Shown here piece after piece: positions 1 through 10,985 of a stretch of 64,000 nucleotides of DNA (position 1 is its first letter; the number at the start of each line of letters is the position of its first letter). The notes beneath the pieces were generated by a model. That model was not told the DNA's origin and did no database searches. It saw only the letters and a list, made by a program, of their open reading frames with translations. A program made the translations under genes and the position numbers. Source of the DNA: Bolinopsis microptera (Eukaryota; Ctenophora; Tentaculata; Lobata; Bolinopsidae); NCBI RefSeq assembly GCF_026151205.1, contig NC_087074.1:16441962-16505961 (forward strand), written 5' to 3'.

Positions 1-465
1 GGGCCGCGCTCAGCCTGTCATTCCGCCAAATCTTTATTATGTTAATGAACATGATAGCCTGAGGTCCCCAGGTAAGGAAGTGTCAAATATAGTTTTAGCA
101 AAAATAGAGGGTGTAAATTATATCGAAAAGAAGAAGCAACAAGTTCAATATTTATATAAAAATCCGTGTGTTGCCAAGAGAAAGGGAATAAATATCTCAT
201 GAATCTGTTTTTATTTTATTTTTTAATTAAGGGTTTTTAACTTTTTAAACTTTTTAAATAACTTATTAATTTAATTTCTACTATATATATATTCTAATAT
301 GTAAATAAATAATGACAATTATGTTAGATATAGAATTTGTTTGTTTTGAATGACGAAGGCTGTGAAATGTTCACAGTTCTGATAATGAGGAAATCAGAAA
401 GAATGTTTATAACTAGTGATGATGTATATGTCATTATTCTTAATCTAATCTAATCTAATCTAATA
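1..465 (+). repeat. Dispersed repeat A, copy 1
   Basis: The first 85 bases (GC-rich start, then a CCCCAGGTAAG-type block) recur at 19,757-19,850 and, reversed, at 56,767-56,855. The end (about 360-465: a TTCACAGTTCTGATRATG block, then a short TCTAA-type pentamer run) recurs at about 20,140-20,275 with a TGATT-type run. The shared head and simple-repeat tail suggest a non-autonomous retroelement family; the middle is AT-rich and not conserved between copies. No coding function is visible. Confidence 0.6.
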
Positions 466-695
466 TCAACAAAGTTCTTTTTCGCACCTTTGTCTGCCCG
501 TAGGGGAATCACTGTTGTTCTTAGGATTTCGAAACGAAGGCGCTTCCTTATGTAACCCACAGCATCTGCATACCTTTGCCCTGTGTGGTATTCCATCTTA
601 CTAGCCAGCTTCTTTACTAGTCTTTCAGCTTCACCTCCCATTCCACCAGACGTTGAGAAAACTAACGGCGTGAAGCTTCCTTTCTCTACTTCCAG
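450..695 (-). pseudogene. Retroelement polyprotein C-terminal remnant
   Basis: The minus strand reads a short tail with a PLVFSTSGGMG-type motif followed by a basic KRLRFEILR-type segment. From general knowledge this resembles the conserved C-terminus of many invertebrate retroelement polyproteins. There is no start codon and no upstream reverse transcriptase or other domain, so it is a 5'-truncated relic. It overlaps the end of repeat A. The precise clade cannot be read from so short a piece. Confidence 0.5.
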
Positions 696-2119
696 GTATA
701 ATCATTTAATGATAAAGGTTATTTCGATTCTTTAAACAAAAAGTAAAGTGAAGTAAAGTAAAAATTATGACATAACATCATCACACATGTCTACAAAGTA
801 TCAGATCACTATATAGAAAAATATAAATATCTTACCACCAAAATTAATAAATTATTAGGAAAGAAAAAATTTTTAGGAAAGAAAAATTTTTATTTACCAC
901 AAATAATCAATACATAATGTTATATTCATAAATAAATTCAAATTTCAATTTCAAACACATATACAGTACGCCGCGCACACAGCCACAATTTAAAATTGTT
1001 CAGAAATTCGTAGGTCAGCTGTAGGCGCCGCGCACAGGATCTATTTAATTGTTAACTTACAATTACATGTCACATTTCTTAATTACTAGAGCCAAAATTT
1101 CAGAAGCAAAATAATTTAAAAGATATTTCTGTCGTTCACGCAGTACAGGCCGTGAGCACTGCGATATAATTAATATAATAATGGAGAGATTCCAAAAAAC
1201 CGCGCGCTCGTTATTTATTGTGATTAAATTGAGTGCGCGCCACTGTGAACAGCAGTACCGCTCAAGCATGAATTAGTACTGAGCGGTACGCAGTTCTGCG
1301 TGAGGCGTAGACATTTGTAGCACACGTTTCATTCAACTAATCCATTAATCCATGTGACATGTACAATGTAATTATATTAAAGCAAAAAGAATATTAATTT
1401 TAGTAATAATTGACGTAAACATATGTGTTTAAATAACATCTATAATCTAGCGAGTTACTAATACCGTTCGCGTTTGTTTGTATTCTTGATTATATATCTT
1501 TACACTAGCCTATATTATGATGGAGATATACATTATATAATTGCTCCAATATTCAACACTGCTAAACAACAAATACCTACTCGCCCATCGATGAAGCAGT
1601 CGCCAAAACAAAGCTCAAAGTTAATATATCTTCATACTTCGTTTTGGAAACTGTAGAATTCCAATAAATAATTAGTCTTTCAATCGTGTATTCGATGGGC
1701 AAGCACTCGCCACTTGAGGCCGAGACAAACGGCACCAGCTCCGCCCCGCAACCGTGAAGTAAGGCGGGGCGGTGGTGTGCGCCGTTTGTACGTCCCACAG
1801 CACGAGACATTTTGAGCTCCAAGACTTAAGACTATAAAAGTCCCGAATTAAACGTAGCGACTTACCATCGTCAGCCGTCAAAAATTTAGAATTTGTATGT
1901 TATAAACTCTACACCTGCTATCAGTCTAACATGTAATTTAGTTTGTTATTGGCTAAATTTTCAACTCGATTAAGCGATGCAGACGGATGAACTAGGCTTC
2001 TCCTCCGTCAAAAACACAATGAGAGGGGATTGTGGAAGGACACGAACACTATTCGTTAACTCGTACCCCGGGTACCCCCTAGAACTGTGTCCCATCAGAG
2101 AGAGCCCATCACCCGTCAG
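696..2119. other. No gene seen; AT-rich with repeat scraps
   Basis: Only short ORFs without recognisable motifs occur here. Positions about 735-790 hold a reversed AGTAAAG-type pentamer tail matching the one near 20,965-21,030, so a small LINE or SINE tail is present on the minus strand. The rest is AT-rich and unassigned. Confidence 0.5.
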
Positions 2120-2410
2120 TAGTGGCGTAACGAAAGGCCCTGCTGACCCCGCTGTGCAGGGGGGCGCCGTCTTAGGGGGGCGCCAAATCGTCGTTTGAAT
2201 GTGGGACAATTTCGAAAACTTAACTAAAGTACTAGCAAAACTGCGCGTTTTGCTCTAGATACACACTTTTTTAGAGATTTTACCGGCGTATTCTCTAAAA
2301 TCACCTAATTTGTTCAATTTTAGGGAGGGGCACCAAAAGGGGAGGGGGCGCCAACAGGGGGGCGCTTTTTTCGGCAGGGGGGCGCCAACAGGCAACGTTA
2401 CGCCACTGCG
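2120..2410 (+). mobile_element. hAT-type MITE, copy 1
   Basis: This 290-bp unit has terminal inverted repeats TAGTGGCGTAACG and CGTTACGCCACTG and an interior rich in GGGGGGCGCC blocks. It is the reverse of the unit at 23,889-24,170, which shares nearly its whole length. CAGTGGCGTA-type termini and the 8-bp duplication at the other copy point to hAT. The flanks here share CCGTCAG (2,113-2,119 and 2,412-2,418), an imperfect duplication. It encodes no transposase. Confidence 0.75.
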
Positions 2411-3005
2411 GCCGTCAGATCGAAAACAGTGTTTTAGTTTTGATATATGCTGTACCAATTACAATAAATGGTAAGTCAAGGCTGACGTTGGTAGCAAAGT
2501 ATAAAGTGACACGTCACAACAAAATAACCACTACACACTACACACACTATACGCTATAAGTATAACTATTGTACACAGTACACAGTATAACTAAAATATA
2601 AAATATAAACAAGTTACAAGAGACAAAAGAGTTTACAGAAGAGTTTTACATCGGCTCAGCACCGCCAGGACATTGGCTATACACGTGGGTCAATTAGTTT
2701 GATTTGGTATGGCTCGACCGGGAAAGTGGTCGAAATTAGTGCTCTTAATGAGTCATCACTGTCGTCTGAATATTAGAGCGGGAACTTCCCAAGTTTCGGC
2801 CGACAATGCAACGCGCACAGCATGGGCGCGCAATGCTATGCGCGGTCTCATATTACTAGACTGTGTCATTCGGCGGTTGCGCTCAGCGTTACTGGGAATG
2901 AGTTGTATGTTGTTTACCTAAATTCAAGCATGGTATTCATAGATAAGCTTGTCAGTCAGTAAGTGCTTAAGTGGGAATAACAGGCAAATGAATATCACTT
3001 CATAA
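2411..3005. other. No gene seen
   Basis: There is a short run of CACTACACA-type repeats near 2,530-2,580. One 70-codon plus-strand ORF at 2,709-2,921 has no recognisable motif and is treated as chance. Confidence 0.5.
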
Positions 3006-3560
3006 TCAGAATTCAGTGAAATTTCTGTCACACCACTCAGTTCCATACCGGTTTTGAGCTCTTAGAAGTGACTGTTTAAGTAAATTCTTGACAGATCCGC
3101 ATGTGGAGGTGAAATTTAACGGGCCAACTTTACGGAATTCGTTCCACAGCCATGCAGATTTATAAATAAATTGATTAGTTGGAGAGGGTGTAATGAACAG
3201 ATTATCTTTCCTATTTGATATGTTGAATAAGTAGTATAACGAAATTGGTACTCGTGACTTAATGATCATAAAAAGTTCCATTAAACAACGGTATCGGTAC
3301 AGGTTCTCTGTAACAAGTAATTCATGTTTTGTGAATAGAGGCTTAGTGGACTCTTTAACATAGAATTCAGATCCTAGACGTTGAGAATTAATTGGTCTTG
3401 CTCTAGCACATGTCTTGAATTTGTCTACATAAGCTTCATAGTCTCCAAATAGAATCCTGATACACTTCTTTTGAGTAATAAATAGTGGTTTTAACTGATT
3501 ATTGGGAATACCCAATAACCACAACTTTAATAAATAAAAAAAAATTTCAAATAAATTCAA
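3006..3560 (-). pseudogene. LINE reverse transcriptase C-terminal fragment
   Basis: A 184-codon frame begins next to A/T-rich sequence and encodes a piece resembling the region downstream of the palm in Jockey/CR1-type LINE reverse transcriptases: a hydrophobic WLLG stretch, an LFITQKKCIRI-type motif, and a tail with WNEFRKVGPL. The catalytic palm (YADD) and endonuclease are missing, so it is a 5'-truncated dead copy. The frame itself has no stop, which suggests a fairly recent insertion. The clade assignment is tentative. Confidence 0.6.
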
Positions 3561-4302
3561 TTAAAAGCATTCCCAAAAGACAAAAGATAACCCTACAAGT
3601 GGAACATATTATTGATTGTATAAACACCAATACTTGTGTATAATGTAAGATAAAAGTAAAGCAAATAGGCATAATAAATATGCATGTCACACCAAGTAGG
3701 TCGACCAACTAATAAAGTAAACTGACATAAGACATGGGCCTTCCTGTATCATGTACTACGTGCTCCCTTGTTTCATTATTGCAAGCGCGATCAAGGATTT
3801 GGTATAGTAAGAGAAACCGTTAACTCAACCCTTGTTGTAAATTTTGTGTGCTGTGTAGCTACTTAGTAAAACAACAATAAAAATGGACCACGCCGCGCAT
3901 CAAAAAATGCATCTCGCAACTGCAAAGGAATCATTATTTGATGCGCGGCGCGGCCCAGTAGTGCATCACGCTAAAATTCAGGAACGTAATAAATTTTATC
4001 TCACAAATGATAAATTTAAATTGGCATTCGCACAGGAGGGGCAAAGTGCAAAGAAATTGCTGCTAACTGATGCTCACTGCTGCTTACTGCTGCTCACTGC
4101 TGCTCACTGCTACTAACTGCTGCTAACTGCTGCTCACTGCTTTCACATAGCCATGTGTATACGCGTACTGCGTAACGCGCTTGTTTCACAAGTTGAATAG
4201 ATACCGCCTCCGCCTTTTCCGCCTACAGCGGTCGCGCGCTAGACTGCAAGTGAAAGGGTTCTGGTTAAAGCAAGCGGGAAAGCACATGGTTAGGTGAAAA
4301 AT
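3561..4302. other. No gene; GCTGCTCACT microsatellite
   Basis: Positions about 4,060-4,140 carry a TGCTGCTCACTGC/TGCTAACTGC-type tandem repeat. The 77-codon ORF at 3,883-4,116 ends inside it and has no recognisable domain. An inverted GCCGCGC motif occurs near 3,890-3,955. Confidence 0.5.
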
Positions 4303-4350
4303 GTCCAAGACCATTTTGAGAATTCTTGCTGATCCAAGCAGAGCTGTTTT
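4303..4350 (-). pseudogene. Orphan 3' end of RLE-type LINE coding region
   Basis: The minus strand closely matches the last codons of the RLE LINE that ends at 18,592 (the SARILRMVLDI region), including the CAGCTCTGCTTGGATCAGC-type DNA block at 18,544-18,562. Only about 48 bp survive, bounded by an AT microsatellite. It is a second, almost wholly lost copy in the opposite orientation. Confidence 0.6.
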
Positions 4351-4430
4351 CTTATTATTATTATTATTATAATAATATAAATTAATATAATATAAATTAT
4401 TATTATTATTATAATAATAATTATAATAAT
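4351..4430. repeat. (TTA/ATA)n microsatellite, partly palindromic
   Basis: About 80 bp of TTA and ATA triplets in both orientations separate the orphan LINE fragment from the 5' region of the large RLE LINE. Confidence 0.85.
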
Positions 4431-5384
4431 AAGGCCCCCGCTCAGAACACCAGAGCTAGTGAGTAGTGGGTCCGAGGCTGATACTCGTGGTCAGCACCCC
4501 CGGGGTCGGTAACGGCAGCAGTCCATTGGATGGCTGCCGGCTAGAGCTACTCACTCCCTGGCATTGCCAGATGTCTTCTTCCTGAGGTTCAGTTATAGCA
4601 CAAAGTTTAAACTATTAACACTGTTAGTTCCCCCGTTACTAGTCCAAGTAACGGGCTAGAACTTGACCAAACAGCTGGTGAAACACCTGTAGACCACCAG
4701 AACCTCAGGCTCTATTGGCCTTCTCAACATCATTAAATGTTATCGTGAGATTTTGTAATTGCTTAAAATTCATGTTTAGGAAGGAACAAAAAAAAAAAAA
4801 AAAAATTACAAAAAAAGTTAAAAACAAAAAAGCACAAAATGGAAAAACCAAGAAAAGTATCTGTGACTGAAACAGCAGTATTTTAAGATTTATCCCCTTA
4901 TTATATATTTATTCGTTATCATAGCAGCATAGACTGTCAGTACTGAAAGATTCTCCATCCTTAGTAAATAATTACTATTTATAGTGTTACCATTTACCAT
5001 ACCCATTGTATTAGTAATTACATTGTAATTGAAATTATATTATATATATCCTTGTATTTGGTGTTACTTGTCCCCCGGTTAATTCCCTTTCTTGCCTCTC
5101 GTTGGTGAAAATCTTTTATCCTTCTGCTCTAGCTCTTGGTTTCTTGACTAGGTGCAATTGACACCTAGTGGTTTTCTTTCCGGGCATGGACTGACCCGCA
5201 GATGTCCCCCAATCTTAAGTTGTGGACTCGTGACAAAAGGATGTGTGGCCATGGGTTAAATGGTTACTAACGGGTCTACTACCCAGGAGGTAGCTACCTG
5301 GGGAGCTGGGCGACGCGGGGCAACGCTCAGTGCTCTGTTTTCCCTGCCAACTCTCTAGGGGGTGTTTAGTCCCCCAGTTATGAT
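4431..5384 (+). other. Presumed 5' untranslated region of the RLE LINE
   Basis: There is no ORF of note. It contains a GC-rich block (4,431-4,570) with short inverted repeats, an A-rich tract at about 4,788-4,810, and a GC-rich stretch just before the ORF start at 5,385. The poly(A)-like tract could be the tail of a separate short element; no duplication was found to prove that. Confidence 0.4.
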
Positions 5385-5672
5385 ATGAATTCTCTCCCAA
5401 ATTTTTCAAACTCTCCTACTCTCCCTACTAATGGGTCAGAGCAGGATCAACAACCTAACATCGCCCCTCCAGCTCGCCGTGAGAGGAAGGCTCGCACTGA
5501 GACTTCCACTCGTCACACGTGGAGCAAGGAGGACAACATACAGCTCATGACGCTGTATTACCAGAGCCAACCATCCCGCTCTGGTTACAGAAGGAGACTC
5601 CGGTCACTGTGGGATGATGCCGGACTCTTCACTTGTACAGAACAAAGATTGGCAGACCAAGCAAGGTCAATC
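5385..5672 (+). pseudogene. RLE LINE ORF, N-terminal fragment with Myb/SANT-like domain
   Basis: From the ATG at 5,385 the frame gives a Ser/Pro-rich leader, a basic stretch (RRERKAR), then a segment from about residue 45 with TWSKEDN, YRRRLRSLW and TEQRLADQARSIR. The tryptophan spacing and basic helices look like the Myb/SANT-type DNA-binding region near the N-terminus of some RLE LINE proteins. The frame is cut at about 5,672 by the A/T-rich 3' end of the CR1-like LINE and resumes near 16,076. The domain assignment rests on motif memory. Confidence 0.6.
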
Positions 5673-6101
5673 AGAAATAATAATTTTTTTTATTTGAAAA
5701 TTCAATTAATCATTATATATATAAATCAAGCGTTACATTTCAGCCATGCAAAATTACAATGACATATTTTGATATACTAAATGATAAATGGTACTGCAAT
5801 ATAAGTTGCTTAATGTTTGGCCGGATGACAACTAACGAGAAAAATAAACTTGATTATATAATAATTAATTCGGCTGAACCAACACATAGCAAGAGCCACA
5901 TTAACGTTGGGGCCGTCTACCAAATTTGAATGACAAACATTAACAAGAAATCAAACATATCATAAATAATTATAAGGATTTTGTTCATTACAATTCCGTC
6001 ACAACTGATAAAGAAAAAAGAAAGGACAAGCAGATAGGAAATTGGACGGACAGAATTGTAACCAACAAAAACAAATTTCTGAGACTCATAAGACTGATGA
6101 A
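5673..6101 (-). other. 3' untranslated region of the CR1-like LINE
   Basis: This non-coding stretch follows the ORF2 stop and ends in an A-rich, ATT-repeating tail. The junction with the RLE LINE coding frame at about 5,672 is abrupt. Confidence 0.6.
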
Positions 6102-9100
6102 CTAATCTGGCCAGACTGTATCGGCAGCCCAGAGGTACTTGATCAGTTTGGCCTTAAAAGTAGAAATCCGCTCTGACTGCCGGATACATACTGGTAGACT
6201 ATTCCATTTCAGCATAGATCTATGAAAAAAGCTATTTCGGAAGGCATCCGAGCAGGGCACAGTGGTACTCATGTAAGTTGAAGTATCCGACATATCAATT
6301 ATTTGAGCATTGTGCCTAGTGTATCGGGTGCCCTCTGGACGGCATAGGACTATATATGTAGGGAGCGAAACTGGAATTATGCTATTCACTATTTTATAGA
6401 AGGTCATAAGATCGTTATAAATAAACTTCTGTTTAACAGGGAGAATATTTAGTTTCTTTTGCTCAGTAGCAAGTTTATCGTCATTATAACTGGAGTAAGG
6501 TTCACCATTGATCCATTTAATAGCCCTCTTTTGGATAGCAACAAACTGTTGAAGATGAGTTGCAGATTGAGGGGACCATATGACAGAACAATGTTCAAAT
6601 ATAGACCTAATTAACGCTAAATAGAACGATCTTTTCTGCCTTTTATCAGTAGTGAAATGACATGTTCTCTTAAGTAGTCCAAGTCTAGAGGTAGCTTTGG
6701 AAACAAGCGCTTTACATTGTGCACCCCAATTAAACCTGGAGTTTATTGCGACTCCTAAATCTGACTGAGAGGGCACCAAGTCAATATCACTTCCAGAAAG
6801 TTTATAAAAGAAGGTATTGAATGGCAAGTTATCCAGCACGTTTCTTTGCAGGGACACAGAGAGGGCTTTGCACTTTTGTGGGTGGAACTTCATTCGATTT
6901 CTCACTGACCAATCATATAATCTATTGATGTCATTTTGGATTATGTGATGGTCAGGGTAACCAAGAATCTCCCTCCAAATTTTAGTGTCATCTGCATAAA
7001 GGGCGATATTGGTGCCTTCAGAGACACAGGAGAACATGTCATTTATAAATATTACAAACAATAAAGGGCCAAGTATAGAACCTTGAGGGACACCAGACCG
7101 AACTGGTAGAGTAGAAGACGTTTGGCCTCCTATCACTACTTGTTGTTGTCGCCCCTCAAGATAGGACTTAATAAATTTAAGCATTAGTCCATCAACATTA
7201 AAAATATTCTTTAATTTACTTAAAATAAGGTCATGCGAAACGCTATCAAAAGCTTTCGCAAAATCAAAATATATTATATCAGTCCTGGACCTGTTATTCA
7301 GTGCAAGTGCAAGATTGTCCGTGAAAGGTATCATTTGGGTTGTGCATGAACGTTCATTAACAAAACCGTGTTGTCGGTCATCCAACAGATCAGAACATGC
7401 AGCGTATAATGCAGTCTTTATGCACCTTTCAAAGACTTTCATTACAAGAGATGTTAACGAGATAGGCCTGTAGTTCTCAACCGAAGACTTATCGCCCTTT
7501 TTGTGCACTGGTACTACAAGTGCCAGCTTCCAATCAGGGGGTATGCATCCGCTCGAGAAAGACAGGTTAAATAGAACACTAAGTGGGTATGCAAGGCTTT
7601 GGGCACAGTTTTTGAGGACTCTCCCATGAATCCCATCAGGGCCAGGGGCCTTGTTAGGATTTAACTTTTTAAGAATCAACAGAACATCTTCTCTACTAAA
7701 CACAAGACTTGAAAAACAATCATCACGAAAATCTATGTCAATGCCATAATCGCTCTCTTGAGAAAACTGCTCATAAAAATATTCGTTAAAAAGGGCAGCT
7801 TGATCAGATGGATTGTTTCGAAAGCGATTATGATATTTGACAGTTTCAGGGATCCTGGTTGACTTTGATTTAGATTTAACGTAGGTCCAGAATTTCTTGG
7901 AGATAAGAGCATCATCGGAGTCATCCTCAACACTGAGTCTCATTCTTTCGTCCATCAAATTTTTAAATTTTGTGCGAAATGCACGAAACTTTTGTTTATG
8001 AGACTCAGAGTTGCTCCCCTTATGCCTTATTCTCCATTTCTCCTTATTTCGTAGGAGACGATCACATTCGGAGTCATACCATGGGGGCTGGAACTGAGAC
8101 TTAATGGTCTTTTTAGGGATCCATCGGTCACAGGCTGCACCGAGAACTCCTCTGAATCGACTCCAGGCAAGATAAGGATCATTACTCTCAAATATACTAT
8201 CCCAATCGATGCTAAATAACTCAGAATTCAGGCCCCTAAAATTACCTTTACTATAATTAAAGATCTTTCTTTTAGGCTGCTTAATATACTTGGTCTTAAT
8301 ATCAATGTCAAATGTGATACAAAAGTGGTCGGACATACACATTTCGTTTTGATCTAAGACTTTAACATTCTTAATAAGGTTTTGAATGTTAGTGAACACA
8401 AGATCTAAGGTGTTGCCTGACTTGTGAGTAGGGGAGCTAATAAGTTGTGTATGTCCGAGGTCATCAGTGAGAAAATTTACAAAGCTAGAATGTAGCTGGC
8501 AAGATGACTGACCATCTGGCCAGGAAATCGAAGCCAAATTAAAGTCACCTACCAGAATGTGCCTTTGCAATTTTCTGGCAGATGCTAAAGTAACAAAATG
8601 TTTCTTGAAAGATTCAAAATTATCTAAGCCAAGCGTTCCTACTCTATAAAATGTTGATATACAAAAGTTTCTTCCACACTGAGTCTTAATTATGATGGAT
8701 AATAATTCAGCTTGAACACTAACTTTAGAGAACTTTAGACTCGAGATATCAATGTCTGTTCTATGGGCAATCAGAACACCACCACCGTTTTTTCTGAATT
8801 TCTTGGGCTGGGTTGCATCCACTGGATGCGATCTTAAGGATCGGTCAAGCCTAAATACTTTGTATTTGTCAGGGAGCACCTCATTACTGAGAATGGAATT
8901 TTTCAGCCATGTCTCGTTTAGAATAATGATGTGAGGCTTATGTTTGTAGATATAACCATGGAATTCATGTATCTTGGTCATATTTAGTGGTGGTGTTCCT
9001 GATGCTAAATCGCGTGTATTTAGGAAACCATGGACATTATTGTAAACAACGGATAGATTTGGTCCAGGATTCAGTAAGGAACAATTACAAATTACTATCA

Positions 9101-9365
9101 GGGAAATATTAAGGAGAGATAGAAAAACCAGACCACACCTAGACATGACCCCAAGCCAGCTGCTGGTAATACCGAAAAGTAACTTAACAGTCTGTTTCGG
9201 TGACATGGTAGGTGACAGTTCGGTTTTTGTGGTAGATAGCAATTTTACAGAAATTGCAGCTAAGGCTGTCCCAATGCCCCTCTCCCCCCTATACACAAGT
9301 TTAAAGTGTCTGAGAAAAATGGTACAAAATATTACCATAAAGTAAAGATTTATGGATGACCTCAA
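6102..9365 (-). CDS. CR1-like LINE ORF2: endonuclease-reverse transcriptase
   Basis: This is an uninterrupted 1,087-codon frame. Residues about 100-350 form an apurinic/apyrimidinic-type endonuclease that would nick target DNA: NNVHGF (109-114), NETW (150-153), GDFN (273-276) and SDH (345-347) supply the usual Asn, Glu, Asp-Asn and Asp-His catalytic positions. Residues about 555-800 form the reverse transcriptase, with NKAPGPDG, NYRPISL, DFAKAFD (701-707), a GVPQGSILGP block and the catalytic YADD (790-793). A C-terminal region of about 290 residues follows. The start at 9,365 is the first upstream ATG; hydrophobic residues precede the endonuclease, so a later start is possible. With no stop or frameshift this ORF could be recently active, although ORF1 of this copy is broken. 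It lies 438 bp downstream of the ORF1 stop. Confidence 0.88.
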   Translation of the reverse strand: MRSSINLYFMVIFCTIFLRHFKLVYRGERGIGTALAAISVKLLSTTKTELSPTMSPKQTVKLLFGITSSWLGVMSRCGLVFLSLLNISLIVICNCSLLNPGPNLSVVYNNVHGFLNTRDLASGTPPLNMTKIHEFHGYIYKHKPHIIILNETWLKNSILSNEVLPDKYKVFRLDRSLRSHPVDATQPKKFRKNGGGVLIAHRTDIDISSLKFSKVSVQAELLSIIIKTQCGRNFCISTFYRVGTLGLDNFESFKKHFVTLASARKLQRHILVGDFNLASISWPDGQSSCQLHSSFVNFLTDDLGHTQLISSPTHKSGNTLDLVFTNIQNLIKNVKVLDQNEMCMSDHFCITFDIDIKTKYIKQPKRKIFNYSKGNFRGLNSELFSIDWDSIFESNDPYLAWSRFRGVLGAACDRWIPKKTIKSQFQPPWYDSECDRLLRNKEKWRIRHKGSNSESHKQKFRAFRTKFKNLMDERMRLSVEDDSDDALISKKFWTYVKSKSKSTRIPETVKYHNRFRNNPSDQAALFNEYFYEQFSQESDYGIDIDFRDDCFSSLVFSREDVLLILKKLNPNKAPGPDGIHGRVLKNCAQSLAYPLSVLFNLSFSSGCIPPDWKLALVVPVHKKGDKSSVENYRPISLTSLVMKVFERCIKTALYAACSDLLDDRQHGFVNERSCTTQMIPFTDNLALALNNRSRTDIIYFDFAKAFDSVSHDLILSKLKNIFNVDGLMLKFIKSYLEGRQQQVVIGGQTSSTLPVRSGVPQGSILGPLLFVIFINDMFSCVSEGTNIALYADDTKIWREILGYPDHHIIQNDINRLYDWSVRNRMKFHPQKCKALSVSLQRNVLDNLPFNTFFYKLSGSDIDLVPSQSDLGVAINSRFNWGAQCKALVSKATSRLGLLKRTCHFTTDKRQKRSFYLALIRSIFEHCSVIWSPQSATHLQQFVAIQKRAIKWINGEPYSSYNDDKLATEQKKLNILPVKQKFIYNDLMTFYKIVNSIIPVSLPTYIVLCRPEGTRYTRHNAQIIDMSDTSTYMSTTVPCSDAFRNSFFHRSMLKWNSLPVCIRQSERISTFKAKLIKYLWAADTVWPD

Positions 9366-10438
9366 ACATGGTACAGAGTGTATTTAAGGTTGTAGGGGAG
9401 CACCAGGGAGTATATTAGCATCGATAGTCAAAGAAAATATATACAAAATAACATAAAAATAAAATATACCCAATAGAGCACATAACATATGACGAGACAG
9501 AAGACAGGACAACAAATTTTCCCCGTTACCTCTATTACTTTTACTGATGATAACATACCTAGAAAACATACCAGTTGCAACACGGTGTTGTTGAGCCGAT
9601 ATTCCCATGGAACTTTAAAGTATATTATTAACAGAATTGTGTCTCGCCGTTGTGTTTTGTTAGGTATTGTGCTATAATATGAAGTAACATACATTATGCT
9701 ATCACTTCGTTTGAATACATATAAATAACATCCAAATGATCAAATCCAATAGGATACTGATGCAGACAATGAAAAATTTAAATATTGAATTGAATTACCA
9801 CATCAGTATCCCAATGGATTAAACCACTTTGAGTGTATGATTCTGAGATAGAACTTTGCCAACACTGGCATCCCAGCCTTAGGGCTGGGATGAATATCAT
9901 AAAAGCCCCTAATGTCACATTTAGGAAATAATCTCTCGTTTCTGTTTCCATAGCGGTCTAAGAAAGCCCAAAAACATCAAGGTAAAACAGTTTATGCCTA
10001 GAGCAGCGATCAAAGATCAAATTATTCATAGCACAAACATTACCAGGGATTTTATCTTGTCCGTTGGGGTGGACTGGTGGAATAGCTTGTACAAAAACAC
10101 GTGCATTTGGATAAAGTTTTTTTGCTGTCTTCATAAGGTCACTCACAGGGGTCTCGAGATGATCGACACCCTGGGTACAGTACCGGATGTCGTTGGCACC
10201 GAAGCTTAAGAACAGTTTCTTTACCTGCACAAGAGGGTTCTTTGTATGAAAGGCCTCAATAGATTTCTGTATAGCTGATATCTTAAGCCCACCCTTAGCG
10301 ATGTTGGTGACAGTTTCTTTACCTCTACTGAGGCGATCTGCGTCCAATCGAGCAGCAAAGGAGTCACCAGCAATGAGAATGATAGACTTCTGGTGTTTTT
10401 GAGAGTCTGTGATGGGAGCTTTTGGGGATACTTTATTT

Positions 10439-10486
<48 letters not shown>

Positions 10487-10985
10487 GAGGAACCTGCCAA
10501 ACCCCAGGACACCAGGAGGATACCACCGGCAAAGCGGCTAATAGTACCCTCCGGTCTGTGTTGTACCGAAGAAGCTGAGTTAATCGATCAAGACTCGGCT
10601 TACCAGCCAAGAGGCAAAATCTGAGCGGCACCAAGGGTTCAGAGAGTGTCATTTCAGCTTCTCCGGTGCTGGATGCCCTGGGGTTTCACATGCGCCGTAG
10701 CAAAATAAATATAAAAACACACGCACACAATTTTTTTTATTCTTTTAGATAATACGTCGAATAAAGTCAGTGGATATAGAGTAATAAATAGCACATAAGA
10801 TGGAGAGAAAAAGGAGAGATACTACTGGTTTTAAATGTGACTCTATATCAATACTAGTAGTGGAGATAACTCCACTGGCTACAACTTGTGAAATAGAGGG
10901 TAAAGGTAAGGCACGGCTGTAATTTCGAGAGAATAAATAAACAAGAGTGTATAGTGGATCCAGTACTTTGGGTATAAAATGGTCA

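Noticed and set aside
3883-4116. 77-codon ORF ending in a Leu/Cys-rich tail
   Set aside because: The tail is the translated GCTGCTCACT microsatellite and the rest has no motif.
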